Assembly (NCBI GenBank): GCA_000827265.1
Contig: KN834758.1
Span: 620,001 to 684,000 of the forward strand
Direction: 5' to 3'
From: Collybiopsis luxurians FD-317 M1
Taxonomy: Eukaryota; Basidiomycota; Agaricomycetes; Agaricales; Omphalotaceae
Length of the DNA stretch: 64,000 nt
The notes beneath the pieces are model-generated. The model ran no database searches, was not told where the DNA came from, and saw nothing but the letters and a program-made list of their open reading frames with translations. Shown in pieces: positions 10,781 to 22,488 of the stretch. Numbering within the stretch: position 1 is the stretch's first letter; each line of letters starts with the position of its first letter. A program made the position numbers and the translations under genes.

Positions 10781-13700
10781 TTACTGGAAACGATCCTTAC
10801 GATCTACTAAATTCAACACGCTTGGGGCAGCTTTGACAGGCTGGGGCTTCTTTTCATTCAATGGATTGTTCCGACTTCGCGAAGCTACCCCAGTTTTCGC
10901 ATTGGTCTTGTGGTTTCCCGTGACTGAAATGCCTATTCCAGATCGAGTGCGACTGGCCATTTTCTGATTTTCGCCCTTGACGAATGCCTTCATCCTGGAG
11001 CGGTCTCGCTCATCTATCATCGATTCTGACCTAAAGCTCTGCACACACAATATATTAGATCCATTCATTGAAAGGACAATCCAACACGTACCTGTGAAGC
11101 ATCCTCATCGAACTGGTCTACAGGAGCTCTTCGAGCACTCCGAGGATCGCGATTTGGTTTGGCAACTCGGAATTTAGGGAGGTCGTCATCTTCATCAATA
11201 CCTGCGTCCACAAAGTTTGTGTCGTAAGGGTCTATGGTTTGACGCTCAGCCTGAAAAAGTCAACAACAAATCAATCATTACGCCCGTATCAAGCCAAAAG
11301 TATCATGTTAAACGACAAACCTCTGGATTCTGCGCTAACTCTCGTACTTGACGTGCAATTTCGCCTGGAGTGACGTAATTCTCATCGTCTTCTTCGTCGC
11401 TTTGCGCGTCTGCATGTTCTTCGTCCTGATGGCTCATACTTGTCATAACAACATCTTGGCTGTCATCTCGCAGAAATGCCAACTCGTCTATATCGTCCCT
11501 GATACCTGCCCGGTAATGTTCAGCAAACGCTCGCGTGGCGTCATGTTCAGCTATAGTCCGACATTGAGAGAACCGAAAAAAAGGCATATCCAACGTCAAC
11601 GTACCCAAAGACTTGATATCTCCTCTGAGCTCTGGTTCCTTCATCTTCCTTCGAATGCGACGATTCTTCTCATCTTCTTCCGAGTCGTCATCGCTGTCAT
11701 CTATACCAGCCTGATCGCGTGCTCTTTTGCCATAACGAAGTTGACCACCAACAGCCATATTGGCAAGCTCTTCATTGCGAGCATCGTCTGCTTGGAGGTG
11801 CTCCCTGCAAAACGATCAGTACACAGACACAATGAAGAGCGAGGAACACCTACTGGTATTTTTCCACGACTCTTTCCTCCGCTATCTCGGTCTGATCCAT
11901 CGCCTTGTCATCTACCAAGGTCTCGAGCGTTTGGTCTTGGTCCTCTCCATCCTCTTCGTCTGCCTCTCGAGCCTTCCTAAAGCCAAACATCTCATCTTCG
12001 TCACTTTCCTGCGCCTCCCCTTCAATGAATTCTGATTTCTCCAATCTTCGTCGAGGTTTGTCAGCTCTCGGTCGATCCACTCGCTCTGGTCGTTTGAAAA
12101 TGTCATTGGTAAGAGGCGAGGGCGTAGAGGCACGCTTTCTTTCCAAGTTTGACGGGAATGCAGAGCTCAGAGGTGACGGTGACCTGCGCTTCATGAGGCG
12201 CCGAGGGCGGGTAGACGGTTCAGACAGATCCTCCATCAAGTCAGCCGTTGAGAGTTCACGGAATGGCGTTCTAGTTTGAGTCATGGATAGCTGTGTAGCC
12301 GATGCATGTTGTTGCGAGAACGCTTGAGACTGAGCTGGATTAGGACGATAGACTTCCGCATTACCGGCGGGGCGCGTTTGCGTAAGGAATCTGCACGATC
12401 ATGTCAGCATCAATGTGGTACCACATTCAGGAGACTGAAACATACCCTTGGTCATTGATGTATAGCTCCGGCTCGTTATTCGTTGACTTGTTCGCGCCGT
12501 CTAAAAGGAATTCTTGCTCCTTCTCGAATACTTGGTCTGCTTGACGCTTCAGACTCTCATCAACCTCAAGTGCGGGTTGCAAGCCAATATCTTGGGTGAG
12601 GCTGAGAGAGTCATTCCTTCTCAATTTCGCTAAGAATTTGTTTGTCTTTGGCAATGGAAATAGTCAGTACATTAATTACTTCAATCTTCCAAATTCGTTT
12701 ACCTGCGAAGGTTCCTTGAAGGTCCCGAACGCGGGACGAGACGACGAGGGCTTCTGCGTGTCAGAGTCGAAGAAGTCCGAAAACCCTGCTTCAAGTTTCT
12801 TCGGTTGAGCCCCCTCTCCATCGTCCGAAAACTGGGAGAAACCAGAGATTTGGCGTTGTCGGGAAATGGGAGGAGCAAAGGTAGGTGACAATGGCTCAGA
12901 ATTTTCGTCTGCGGTGATGGCTTGAGCTGATCGTTGAAGCCTGACAGCAAAGGGAACAGGAGCGGGAGCGATGTCGGTCACGCTGAGGGTTTTCAACGGA
13001 CTACGGGGGTTTTCCTTGTCCTCGTCTGTGGAATAACCCCCAGGGCCAGGAGACATTGAAAGGCGACTCGCTAAACCTTCCTCGAGATTGAGCAGCGAGG
13101 TTTGACGTGGTCCCAGAGAAGGCCTCGTGCCGCTGTTGCCTTGGCTAGAAAGCCCATATCGGACAACGGCAGTGTTCTCCTTGTCTTCACCGCGGTCGTA
13201 CATAAGCCGATCATTATTCTCCTTATCGCCTTCATCCTCAGTCGCTCCATCGCAGGAAGAATCTGATTGGCGATGTGGGACTTGGGGTGCTGGCAAATCC
13301 AAAATCATCGAGTCTGGTACGAGGACTCTTCCAAGCTGCGGACGGACGTTCTCGTCATTTTCGTCCTCAGTGTCCGAGCCAATCACATTTCGGTTAGAAC
13401 GTCTCGAAGGAGCTTCATCTTGGGTAGAAGCATCCTCTTCGGCAACCATGGTGACATCCTGGTCCTCCTCGCCTTCATTTTCGTTGTCTTCATCGCCACT
13501 ACCTAACTCTTGAGGCTCGGGACTCGCAGACCCTCGCAGTGCAGGAGTCCACTCTTCATCGTCCTCATCTTCTTCCTCTCCCCCCTCCTCTGTTTCTGCC
13601 TTGGTCTTTCCCGCATTATCCAACGCTTGTTGAGCATACCACTCAATGCCACGCGTTTCAGTCACTGGAATCTCAGAGTCCAATGGCTTTCCCCCTCTCC

Positions 13701-15400
13701 TCACCCACTCCTCACCCTTCTCCTTGGATCGACGTGCATTGTCTTCCCGGACATTCCTCATCAAAACCATACTGAGTTCTCCGGGATTACGAGCTTGGGT
13801 AGTAGACCTGACTTCAGTCGGACGACGCGACGTTGATATCCCGGCGTGTTTTTGCAGTATTCGTTCACTCGCCGTCAGACTGGGTCGCCCAGACTTTCTA
13901 GCCTCGGCCTCTTCTTTGACAGCGACCTGCATACTGATGTTTGGGCCATCCACAACTTCCAAGTCGTCGTCATCATCGTCATCTGCCTTGAAGGCATCTT
14001 GTTGCTGCTGCTGCCGCTGAAGAAGGAGCAGCTTCTTGGCCTTGAGATCCTTAGCTTTCTTTTCCTGGAGTATTTGATCCAAGTCAGGCAATGGCTCGTC
14101 GTCAGATTCGGCAACAGGAGGAAGCTCCATTGGAAAATCAAAATCCCGACTCGTGTCAGGATCGACACCTTCTGAGTCGCGGTCGACAGGTGCCTTTGGC
14201 GACGAAAAGTCTGAGATAGGATCCAGCGAGTACTCTCCTTTCAAAGGCCGTGTTCTGGAAGAGGAACCGTGTTTAGCACTGGAGGATTAAGTGAGGACTT
14301 GGAGCGTGCACAATGAGATGAGATTTTCGAAAACTTACACCTTACTCAACAAGTTCGGCACGGTCAATCTAGAGGAACCGGTTGTTCGAGAGATCGAAGC
14401 ACTGTTCTCAGCGAGAAGACGTTGTCGCTCGATCTCTGTCTCTCTGCGTTCTTTTTTTGTTGGTGGCTAGATGAGCAACGAATAGCTGAGCTTGCATCCC
14501 ACGCAAAGCACCACAGTAACACACCTTGACTTTGTTGGATTGGGGTCGTTTCTTACTGCTGGCCATTGATCGATCCAGATCGACGGCAGGCTCGAGCACA
14601 AGAGGGTTTCTAGTTGTAGTCGATTTTGCTTTCGAGTTAGGCTTTCTTTTTGCAGAAGGCATGCTGGTTTCTTCGTCGGAGGTGGGAGGTGTACTCGAAG
14701 AGCGACCTTTGGGGGTATTAATCGCGTCTTTTACTGGAGAAGAGGAATTCGAGCTCTTGTTCTGTCCTTCCAAATCACTTTCTGCGTCAGATTCGACGAC
14801 CCTCTTTTGTTTAGAGACGCGTTTCAGGGGATGGGATTTCAATGTTGGTGAGGGGGACGACGCCAAAGTTTTCTGCGATGCTCCCACAGACGATGCAGTC
14901 TGGGTAGAAAGCGAGCCGAACGAAGCGTCTTGAGATAATGAAGGCTCAGTGGCGCGGTCTGGAGACACTGAAGTATGCAATCCTTTGCGATTCCTTTGTT
15001 CTGGAGACAAAGGGCCCGGCCCATGCCCGGTTATTTCCAGTAAAGGAACCGCGCCCTTTGGTAAGCTAATCACTTCTTCTTCGTCCCCGCTCTCGTCCAA
15101 TTGCTTCAGCTTAGCTTCCCAATCCCATTTATGCTTGTTTGACGCGTCTTTGCTGGCCCCGGCTTCACTGACTCGACCAGCATCGGCAGCCGCAAGAGGT
15201 GACGAATTCGACGCTTCAGAAGAGGCTGGGACCTCTGCTGGCGCATCTGAGGAGGTATATGTAGAGGAGATATCGCTGGAAATGGACGTGGAAATGCGGT
15301 GAGATGAGGTAGAAACTGAGGCCGCGATGGCTGGCTTGGCTCGACCGTAGGTCCTCTTAGGGGGTTTAGTGGAAGGGGCAGAAGAAGATGGTGAGGCCAT
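10781..15400 (-). CDS. MRC1: Mrc1/Claspin, mediator of the replication checkpoint
   Basis: Fork-associated adaptor that passes the ATR/Mec1 signal to the effector kinase and couples helicase to polymerase. The protein is about 1,300 residues, strongly acidic and low in structure, as expected. The N-terminal exon (about 14528-15400) starts MASPSSSAPSTKPPKRTYGR. The core Mrc1-like domain lies at about 13680-13900 (SERILQKHAGISTSRRPTE, GELSMVLMRNVREDNARRSK). The second conserved part is at 11300-12280 (SDEDEMFGFRKAREADE, ELANMAVGGQLRYGKRARD, DIDELAFLRDDSQD). The end (10781-11068) is basic. SQ/TQ sites are spread through both halves. It is divergent from the proteasome gene across 561 bp. Confidence 0.93.
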
Positions 15401-15568
15401 CGCTCAGCGAGTAAAACTAAGCGGCTTTCAGGACTGGAGGGACCAGCGTGATAGCCGAGTGCAGAGTTTCTGAGAGGACGAGGGAAGAGTAAACGTTGCG
15501 GTCACAATAATCACAGGCGCGTCTTGTCACAGACAAGAACCGGGCAGAGGCGGCCCGGGTCACGTTCA

Positions 15569-15574
15569 ACGCGT
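15569..15574. promoter_or_regulatory. MCB-type box ACGCGT upstream of MRC1
   Basis: ACGCGT lies at the centre of the 12-bp perfect palindrome TCAACGCGTTGA (15566-15577), 169 bp upstream of the MRC1 start. ACGCGT is the known MBF site of G1/S genes in ascomycete yeasts. Its use here is inferred. Confidence 0.5.
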
Positions 15575-15907
15575 TGACCAAGGGACTTTTAAAGCTTATA
15601 TCGTGTATATACCTCAAAGAAATCGATTCTTCTTTAACAGAGCATTTCAACAGAACCTAGTAATTATCCATGTAAGTCGTCAGTAAGTAAGTATTGAAGG
15701 GCGCTGTACATGCATGTGCTGGGGATGGAATGAAGATATACCACAATTTCACAAACTGACCCCGATGAGTTTACTAGAATACATTCAGTCAGTCCGTATC
15801 TGAGTTTGCAGTAACAAGTAATGAGAAACATCTTACTCTGAGGAGGCACCACCAAATGAATAGACGCCCTACTGACGCGCAAGCCCTTGTTAAGCGCCCG
15901 ATCCAGT

Positions 15908-15913
15908 ACGCGT
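15908..15913. promoter_or_regulatory. Second MCB-type box ACGCGT, near the proteasome gene start
   Basis: The second ACGCGT in the 561-bp divergent region, 49 bp before the start codon of the proteasome gene. Confidence 0.4.
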
Positions 15914-15961
15914 CACCCAAAACATTCAATCGCTGCAGCTTTCATTCTTCACCTCTCCATC

Positions 15962-17041
15962 ATGGTACGTTTCCAGAATACCAGCCCTATCCGAACGTGT
16001 TATTCATTGTTATTCACAGTTCCGCAACACTTACGACTCCGATAACACCGTCTTCTCCCCTCAGGGCCGTCTTCACCAAGTCGAATATGCACTCGAAGCC
16101 GTCAAGCAAGGTTCAGCCGCCGTAGGCATCCGTTCCAAAACTCATTCGATTCTTCTGGCACTCAAGGTCCGTAACTATCTAATATTTCTATTCTTCCGCT
16201 CAAACAGCAATCTAGAGGTCCACTGGCGAACTTGCGTCGTATCAGCAAAAGATGTTCAGAATAGACGATCATGTTGGGATTGCAATTGCTGGTCTGACTT
16301 CTGATGCGCGTGTACTCAGGTGAGCGGCTCACATTTACCTACTCGAACTTCTTCTCAAATAATTTTTTATAGCAACTTTATGCGACAGCAAGCCATGTCC
16401 TCAAAAATGGCCTTCAACCGCCCAGTTCCCGTAAACCGACTGGTTTCTGCGATCGCAGATAGTGAGTTTGATCTAAATCGCTCTCAAATTTGTCAACCTG
16501 ATGTCCACTTTCTGTAGAGGCTCAAGTGAACACGCAAGAATACGGAAGACGTCCATACGGTGTCGGATTTCTCGTTATAGGCCAGGACCAGTCCGGTCCT
16601 CACCTCTACGAATTCTCGCCCTCTGGCAACTCGTACGAATACTACGCAATGTCAATCGGAGCTAGAAGTCAGAGTGCAAAGACATATCTGGAGAAACATT
16701 ATGAAAGTTTCGCCGATTGTACGTCCTGTACTTTGTTCGGCTTTCTCAACTCGGCTTATCAAATAAATATCTTAGGTTCATTAGAAGATCTCGTCAAACA
16801 CGGTCTACATGCTCTTCGCGAAACTCTGCAGCAGGACAAAGATCTGAACGTTAACAACACCTCGATCGGTATCGTCGGCCCTCCAAGCGAGTTCGAGAAA
16901 ACGTCCGGCGTTGGTTTCCGTATCCTAGAGGGCGAAATCATCCAGCCCTTCCTCGATACTATGGTTCCGAAAGACGCCCCTGCTGCTGCTGCTCCAGCAC
17001 CTACAGCCTCAACTGATGAAGATGTACAGATGGCGGAGTAA
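15962..17041 (+). CDS. PRE5: 20S proteasome subunit alpha type-1 (alpha6, Pre5)
   Basis: Structural alpha-ring subunit of the 20S proteasome. Exon 1 holds only the ATG (15962-15964); the intron starts at 15965 with GTACGT and coding resumes at 16020 with TTCCGC. The product begins [38 protein letters not shown], the proteasome A signature. It continues with the typical [73 protein letters not shown] and [19 protein letters not shown]. Further introns split codons at VL/S, D/K (GTGAGT..TGTAG) and D/C (GTACGT..CTTAG). The C-terminus is an Ala/Pro-rich acidic tail ending DEDVQMAE. Length near 270 residues fits PSMA1. Confidence 0.96.
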
Positions 17042-17187
17042 TTTCTTATGTAGACACCTGACAAATTTTCATCTCTTTGTACTCTTAACCCGATTGAAAA
17101 CGAAACTAAAACGGATACTGGATGCTTTTGCTATTTTCCAAAGGCACGATCAACTATCGCTAGACGAAGAATACATATGAACAGTGT

Positions 17188-20100
17188 CTATCGACCTTTC
17201 TTTTCCACACGCCACTCTTTGAAGATACCATCCAAACTCTTATAGATCAGGTGGGACGGAAGACAACGAATAATCTCGCCGATCCGTTCGTCAACCTCTT
17301 TTTTCCCACTCTCCCCCGAGGCTTTCGTAGCGTATTCCACACCAATCTGATACATAGCCAAAACAGCAAGTGATACGTGAGTCTGCTGCGAGCCATGGGC
17401 CGTACCTTGACTGAGTGCAGACAAAAGAGGGCCGGAAACCGACGGCGCAGAAATCATAGATGAAGAAGAGAAAGCCGTCGCTCGCTCGCCGCGAACAAGA
17501 CGCAAGAGGATCTCCAAGATGTTCTCAGTCTCTGAGAGATGAGTTTTCAAGAAACGTTGACGTTCAGTGAGCACCCCGACCGGAGAATTTTGCACCCATC
17601 CGTCGAGGACAGTCCATATGGTTGGTGGCTGTAAAGAATTTACCTTGAGCGTCATTTCACATTCAGACCGAGAGGTACTGACTGGATCAGGGTCTACAAC
17701 CGTAATTTTCTTCTCCCAACCTTCGGCGGCATCACCCGCCACCCAGAACATGCGCCCAAATATACTTTTCAGCCAATCCTGAATGTCACCAGTTCTCAGC
17801 CATCTGGGCTCAGAAAGTGGCCGTTTGGTATCAAGGTACGCGATCAAAGTGACCGTCTTCGATGCTGTGTCGTCAACAAAAGGGGGGATAGTGGAGTCGG
17901 ACCATTCCGACTCGTCCTTTCCTTGTAGGGAAAGAGGTGCATAACCTTTGTTAACATCTGAACGTCCCTCCACCTGTAAACGAAGAACATTAACGAGAGA
18001 AGTAAGATAATCGTGAGCTGGAATACATACCAAGATGCCACGCATGTTTTTGTCCGCGTCGTACTGTAACTGGAGCTTCACTTCGATACGACCCTCGGAA
18101 CGATGTATTTGCATCGATTCGACAACCTCGGCATTGATCACTATACGTCGATTCCCGCTCGCGTAAGATATAGACAGACGATTGGCAGATGGGGTGGTTG
18201 TTGGCAGTTTAACGGAAGCATGAGAACTAGTGTCACCGTACGTGGACGAGGATGAGGTAGATAACAACGTGTTGGATACTGGAGACACTGGAGGTTCGGG
18301 TAAATGCTCTTGAGAACCTTGGTCCAAGGATTCTGGCTGAGTTTTTGCCTCTTGAGTTGAAGAGGCAGAAGCCACAAGTGAATCCGATATGGGCTTTGCT
18401 ATTGGATCTGCAGCTGTTACCTGTACATCAGCATGTTCAGTATGATTGACATGGTCATCACTGTAGGAATGAGAAGCGTAAGGAACAGAAACGGAGGAGA
18501 TAGCTTCGGACACAGACGCAGGACTAGATGTCAAAGGTTGATCATCCTTAGCAGAAGAAAGAGAGACAGAGGAGATAGTATCGACAGCAGGAGCAGGGGC
18601 AGATTCAGGATCCGCGGCAATCATTGCTCCGATACTTCCAGTATCTATTTCAGTAGCCTGAGTGGTTACAGGCGTAGCATCGACGGAATTATGATTTTCT
18701 GCGCCATCATGATTCCCTTGAGATACTTTGAAATGAAAGTTAGTTGCGTGCGCCATGGCAGCCTCGCAAATGGAGGCTCATTCACACTACTAATCACTGG
18801 GAACAGAACGCAAAGCAGACGTGACTCACCGCCATGTTCCTCCTCGCCGTCACCCATTTCAGACAAAGTATCATGGTACTCAACAATCTCGCTCACGTGT
18901 AGGCGCTCATCGTCGTCTTCATCCCCATCAGCATCGGGATCGGGCTGCGTCTGTTCCCCATCAGTGATAGCAGCCATGAGCCAGTCCGCCTCGCTGCCAC
19001 TCTCGGCTACACTATGCGTAACACTGGCGGCAACACTGGAACGATCGTCGCTGATATGCGGGGCAGGCCGCCGACCATCTTCTCCATCACCATCTTCGTC
19101 ATCATCCAGCTTTTTTCGCTTCCCCTTGCGAGAATCAGAGGGAAGGGTACCAATGGAAAAAGAATTAGGAAGTATAGGATGAGAATCATCCGCGGACACC
19201 GGTGTGTGGAAATAAATTCGTACACGAGAATGCGGTGCACCATTGAAGCTGCTCTTAAGCTCTGCGTCTGTGTCCTTGCGTTCAGAGTCATCTAAAGAAG
19301 CATGAGAGCTACTCGACTCGTTCTTTGTCTCGCTCGCGATTGTATCACTGGAATTCATAACCAGAGTATCGTCCTCCATGCTTTCCACCTTGACTATCAC
19401 CTGCGTCAACTGGTCAATGTCCTCGGCCTTGACGTCATCACCAATCTTGCTGCCCACTAAACCCCAACTCCATGACAGATCAGGGATTTCTAATCCCACC
19501 ATCTTGAAATCAGTGAGGGTCCTCCTATTTTCGTCTTTCTTACCAGAAAGTGTCGAGCCCGGTGCAGCAGCTTCCTTACCAAACACGCTGGTATTACTTC
19601 CATGCGACCGATTTGAATTCGAATGAGAGAATCCCCTTCCACGGAAAGAGGTATTCTGATGTGAAAAGGATCCGCCACCACTATTGAACGATCCACCTCG
19701 TCGGTTGTGATAATCTTTATTTCCACCAAGATGACCTCGAGAATTGTGACCTCTCAGACCTGCTCCTCCGCGACCAGCATTATTCGGGCCAGCATTGTAG
19801 CTGCCTCCTCCGCGAACATTCCGGTTATTCATTCCTCCGCGACCTGGGTTCATCGACCCTCCTCTACCCCGTCCCATGTTCCCGATGCTGTTACCTCGCC
19901 CACCCCGACCACCTAGTGGCATCTGATTCGAACCAGGACCTCCGCCACGACCACCGGAATGAGGCTGACTGGGTGGAAGGGGGGGTTGGAATTGTTGTTG
20001 TTGACCTGTCTGGCGCTGCTGCGCTGGAGGTCCATCAAAACGTTGCCGTTTAGCGGGGGGCTGATGTTGTAGGGAAGCGTGATTACCATGCCTTTGTTGC

Positions 20101-20603
20101 TGCTGTTGCGGCTGTATGGGTGGTACAGGCTGAGGGGGGATATGAGGATTAAACATAGGCTGAGAAGGAGGCTGTAAAGGCCTTCCCATGGGATTGTAAG
20201 GCGTCTGTGTCATAGCCTGAGGAGCTTGCGGAACGTAAGGTTGAGCATAAGTGACAGCTGGCTGGTAGGGATTGTAGCCGGGAGCGGGTTGAGGTGGTGG
20301 AGGCTGCACCACAGGAGGGGGAGTGTGAAACTGTTGGGGCTGCTGCTGCTGCTGCTGCTGTTGCTGTCTCTGCCATTGAGCTCCGTATCCATAGTTCGCG
20401 TACAAGGCATTTTGTTCGGGTGTGGGTCGAGGAGCCTGAGCAGGCCATTGCTGGGCATACGACCCAGCGGGGGCTTGCTGCTGCTGTACCGCCGCCCAAT
20501 ATGCAGAATAGTCCGGCTGTGTTGGCTGCGGTGGGGGAGGACCAGGAGGTAAAGGTGGAGCAGGTGTATATGTCGGCTGAGCGACGAATGGGTTCTTGTT
20601 CAT
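17188..20603 (-). CDS. Large Gln/Pro-rich and RGG-box protein with conserved C-terminal domain
   Basis: Not recognised by name. N-terminal third (about 19960-20603): Pro/Gln/Tyr-rich, with a CAG-type poly-Gln run at 20341-20370. Next is an RGG/Gly-Arg-Asn region (19640-19950), typical of RNA-binding low-complexity proteins. Then comes an acidic stretch with LTDFKMVGLEIPDLSWSWG and HSRVRIYFHTPVSADD, and an Asp/Glu-rich piece. A GTGAGT..AATGAG intron (about 18779-18828) keeps frame (EEHG/ASICEAA). The C-terminal part (17188-18200) is globular: NRRIVINAEVVESMQIHRSE, PRWLRTGDIQDWLKSIFGRM, FLKTHLSETENILEILLRL. Total length is about 1,150 residues. An RNA-related role is inferred from the RGG box only. 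Confidence 0.8.
20341..20370 (-). repeat. CAG/CTG microsatellite encoding poly-Gln
   Basis: About nine near-perfect CTG units on the + strand (CAG on the coding strand) lie in frame inside the Gln-rich N-terminus of the RGG protein. Length is likely to vary between strains. Confidence 0.85.
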
Positions 20604-22407
20604 GAATGTCCTTGTATCTAGTCAGGTTTAAGTATCTGATAAAAATTTTAGGAAATGTTTGATTGTTCACCGTAAGCCGTTCAGCGTCGTGCTGTCTGTG
20701 CGGTTCGATAACAAATAGACCAAAGTAAAGGTTGACCAAAGGCAACCAGTAACGATAAAACAATGACCTTGTTTCTTCTGGAAGATATTAGAAGCGTATA
20801 TGATATGGATTCGGCGTTGAAGAGAACCAGAGCACAACACAGTGAACGTTGTTGGCAACTGTAAAATTGAATTTGCTCAGCCGGGGTTTGAGCGGCCCGC
20901 CCACAGCTGACTTTTTCAGCTCCTATTTTCCAGACGTCCATCCTCTCAACTCGATATTGAAAGCCCTGGAATGCAGCCTCCCTTGATCTGAGTACGTATT
21001 GACAGGCTGCGCAACGAAATCCCTGCTACCTCCGCTCCCAGTCAGCCTCGTCATCGAACCAAACGACGTCTTGAAGAAATGCATGGTTATTCTCCATTAC
21101 ATTGCACGCCACCCATCGCCGACACTAGTACAGTCAATCCAGGCATAGTGTATCTAGATGATCTCGATAATACCGTGTTGATCATTTGACATGCACATGT
21201 AACACAAGATTTGGAGGAAATACGGTACATAGTGTCGTTTGATTTTCCTAATGCTGAAGTTGCTAAATTTTCGAATCCGAAGAAATACCGAGCTCGACAC
21301 GCACAATGTGGACGGTACATTCAAAACGACGACAGAGGATCGAAGATTATTACTGACCAAGCTTACAAGAGACTGCGCGTCGACCCGGCGAGCGTTTGCC
21401 CGGTTTCGGAGGTCAGATTCTTGCGATGAACCGATTGCTCTTTTTGCATGGCTGATGCGAGGAAAAAGTCTCGGGACAAAACGGAGAGGATCATCTAGTG
21501 CTGACGTCGAAATTGATCAGCTTGACCATATTTGCGGTCATTTTTTTCACTGGATACGATTGTCACCTGTAGGCATTCATCTTGATGCGCAGTCGCTATG
21601 ACTAGCGAGTACAGTAGTTCAGCTGCTGATTCAACGCTACCGATAGCAGGCGATGCGCTATAGGTTTGCATTTCGATAATCCTCGGCAAGTTCTCGAAGC
21701 ATTGGATATTTTTGTTCAATAACCGTGAATATCGCATCCGGCCGTGCCATGCGTTCTAAGCGCGTGCATTTCTGCACCGTCGGATAACGACGCCGCAGTC
21801 CAAGGTCGGATACACACTTACGCTTACGCGTACTAAGGCAAGGTAGGTACCCTTCCCTCGAACTGATGTTTTTCCATACAGGCTCACGGCTTTCTGTCAA
21901 AGCACAATGTTCCGGAAGAGCGGCGTAACCGCGTTCACCTTCAAGTCCGAGCTCGAATACGCAAACCAACGGATAAGTTTTATCACCTCCAACGGATTCA
22001 TTTCGCTTCTCGTCATAATCTGTGCCGAGCGGGGGCTGAGTATATGCACCTTTAGACTGGTTCTCTTGTACCGGACTGTCATGAATAGATCGCGTTAAGG
22101 TAGTCACTCATTTGATTGACTTTTCAATTTTATCTCCTCTTCAGCCTCAGGTTCGAGAATTCTCACCGACTCTTGGTCATCGTTACTGGGCCTTGCCTTC
22201 CCGATGTCGACTTTTCAGATGGATCCCGACACAGGTTATATCCCCCCCTTTCAGGGCTCCGCCCGTGGCGGTTTGTTCTATGCCGGAAGCCATTCACAGT
22301 GATCTGCATCTTGATCAGGAAGTCACTATGCGGAAACAAACTTCAACCATATGTGAGATTTCTCATACACGGCAAGTACACTACGAGATTCTATTTTCCG
22401 ACGACAG
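20604..22407. other. 1.8-kb region without a supported gene
   Basis: Holds the promoter of the RGG protein gene. It carries short ORFs on both strands, the longest being 149 residues at 21658-22107 on the minus strand. None has a recognisable motif, credible introns or signal sequence. No repeat or tRNA fold seen. Confidence 0.5.
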
Positions 22408-22415
22408 TATATAAA
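22408..22415 (+). promoter_or_regulatory. TATA box of the CrtC/AttH-like gene
   Basis: TATATAAA lies 74 bp before the start codon of the secreted lipocalin-fold gene, suitable for a short 5' leader. Confidence 0.55.
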
Positions 22416-22488
22416 CACAATGCTAGCATCATGGATGTGCAGCTGCCCCGACTTGTCTCTTTCCTCTCTACTACCCTCACTTGCAAGC

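Noticed and set aside
13500..14020. Plus-strand Ser- and Cys-rich ORFs
   Set aside because: Antisense shadows of the acidic coding sequence of MRC1.
21658..22107. Minus-strand ORF of 149 residues
   Set aside because: No recognisable domain, no splice partners, irregular composition; lies in a gene-poor stretch and is short enough to occur by chance.
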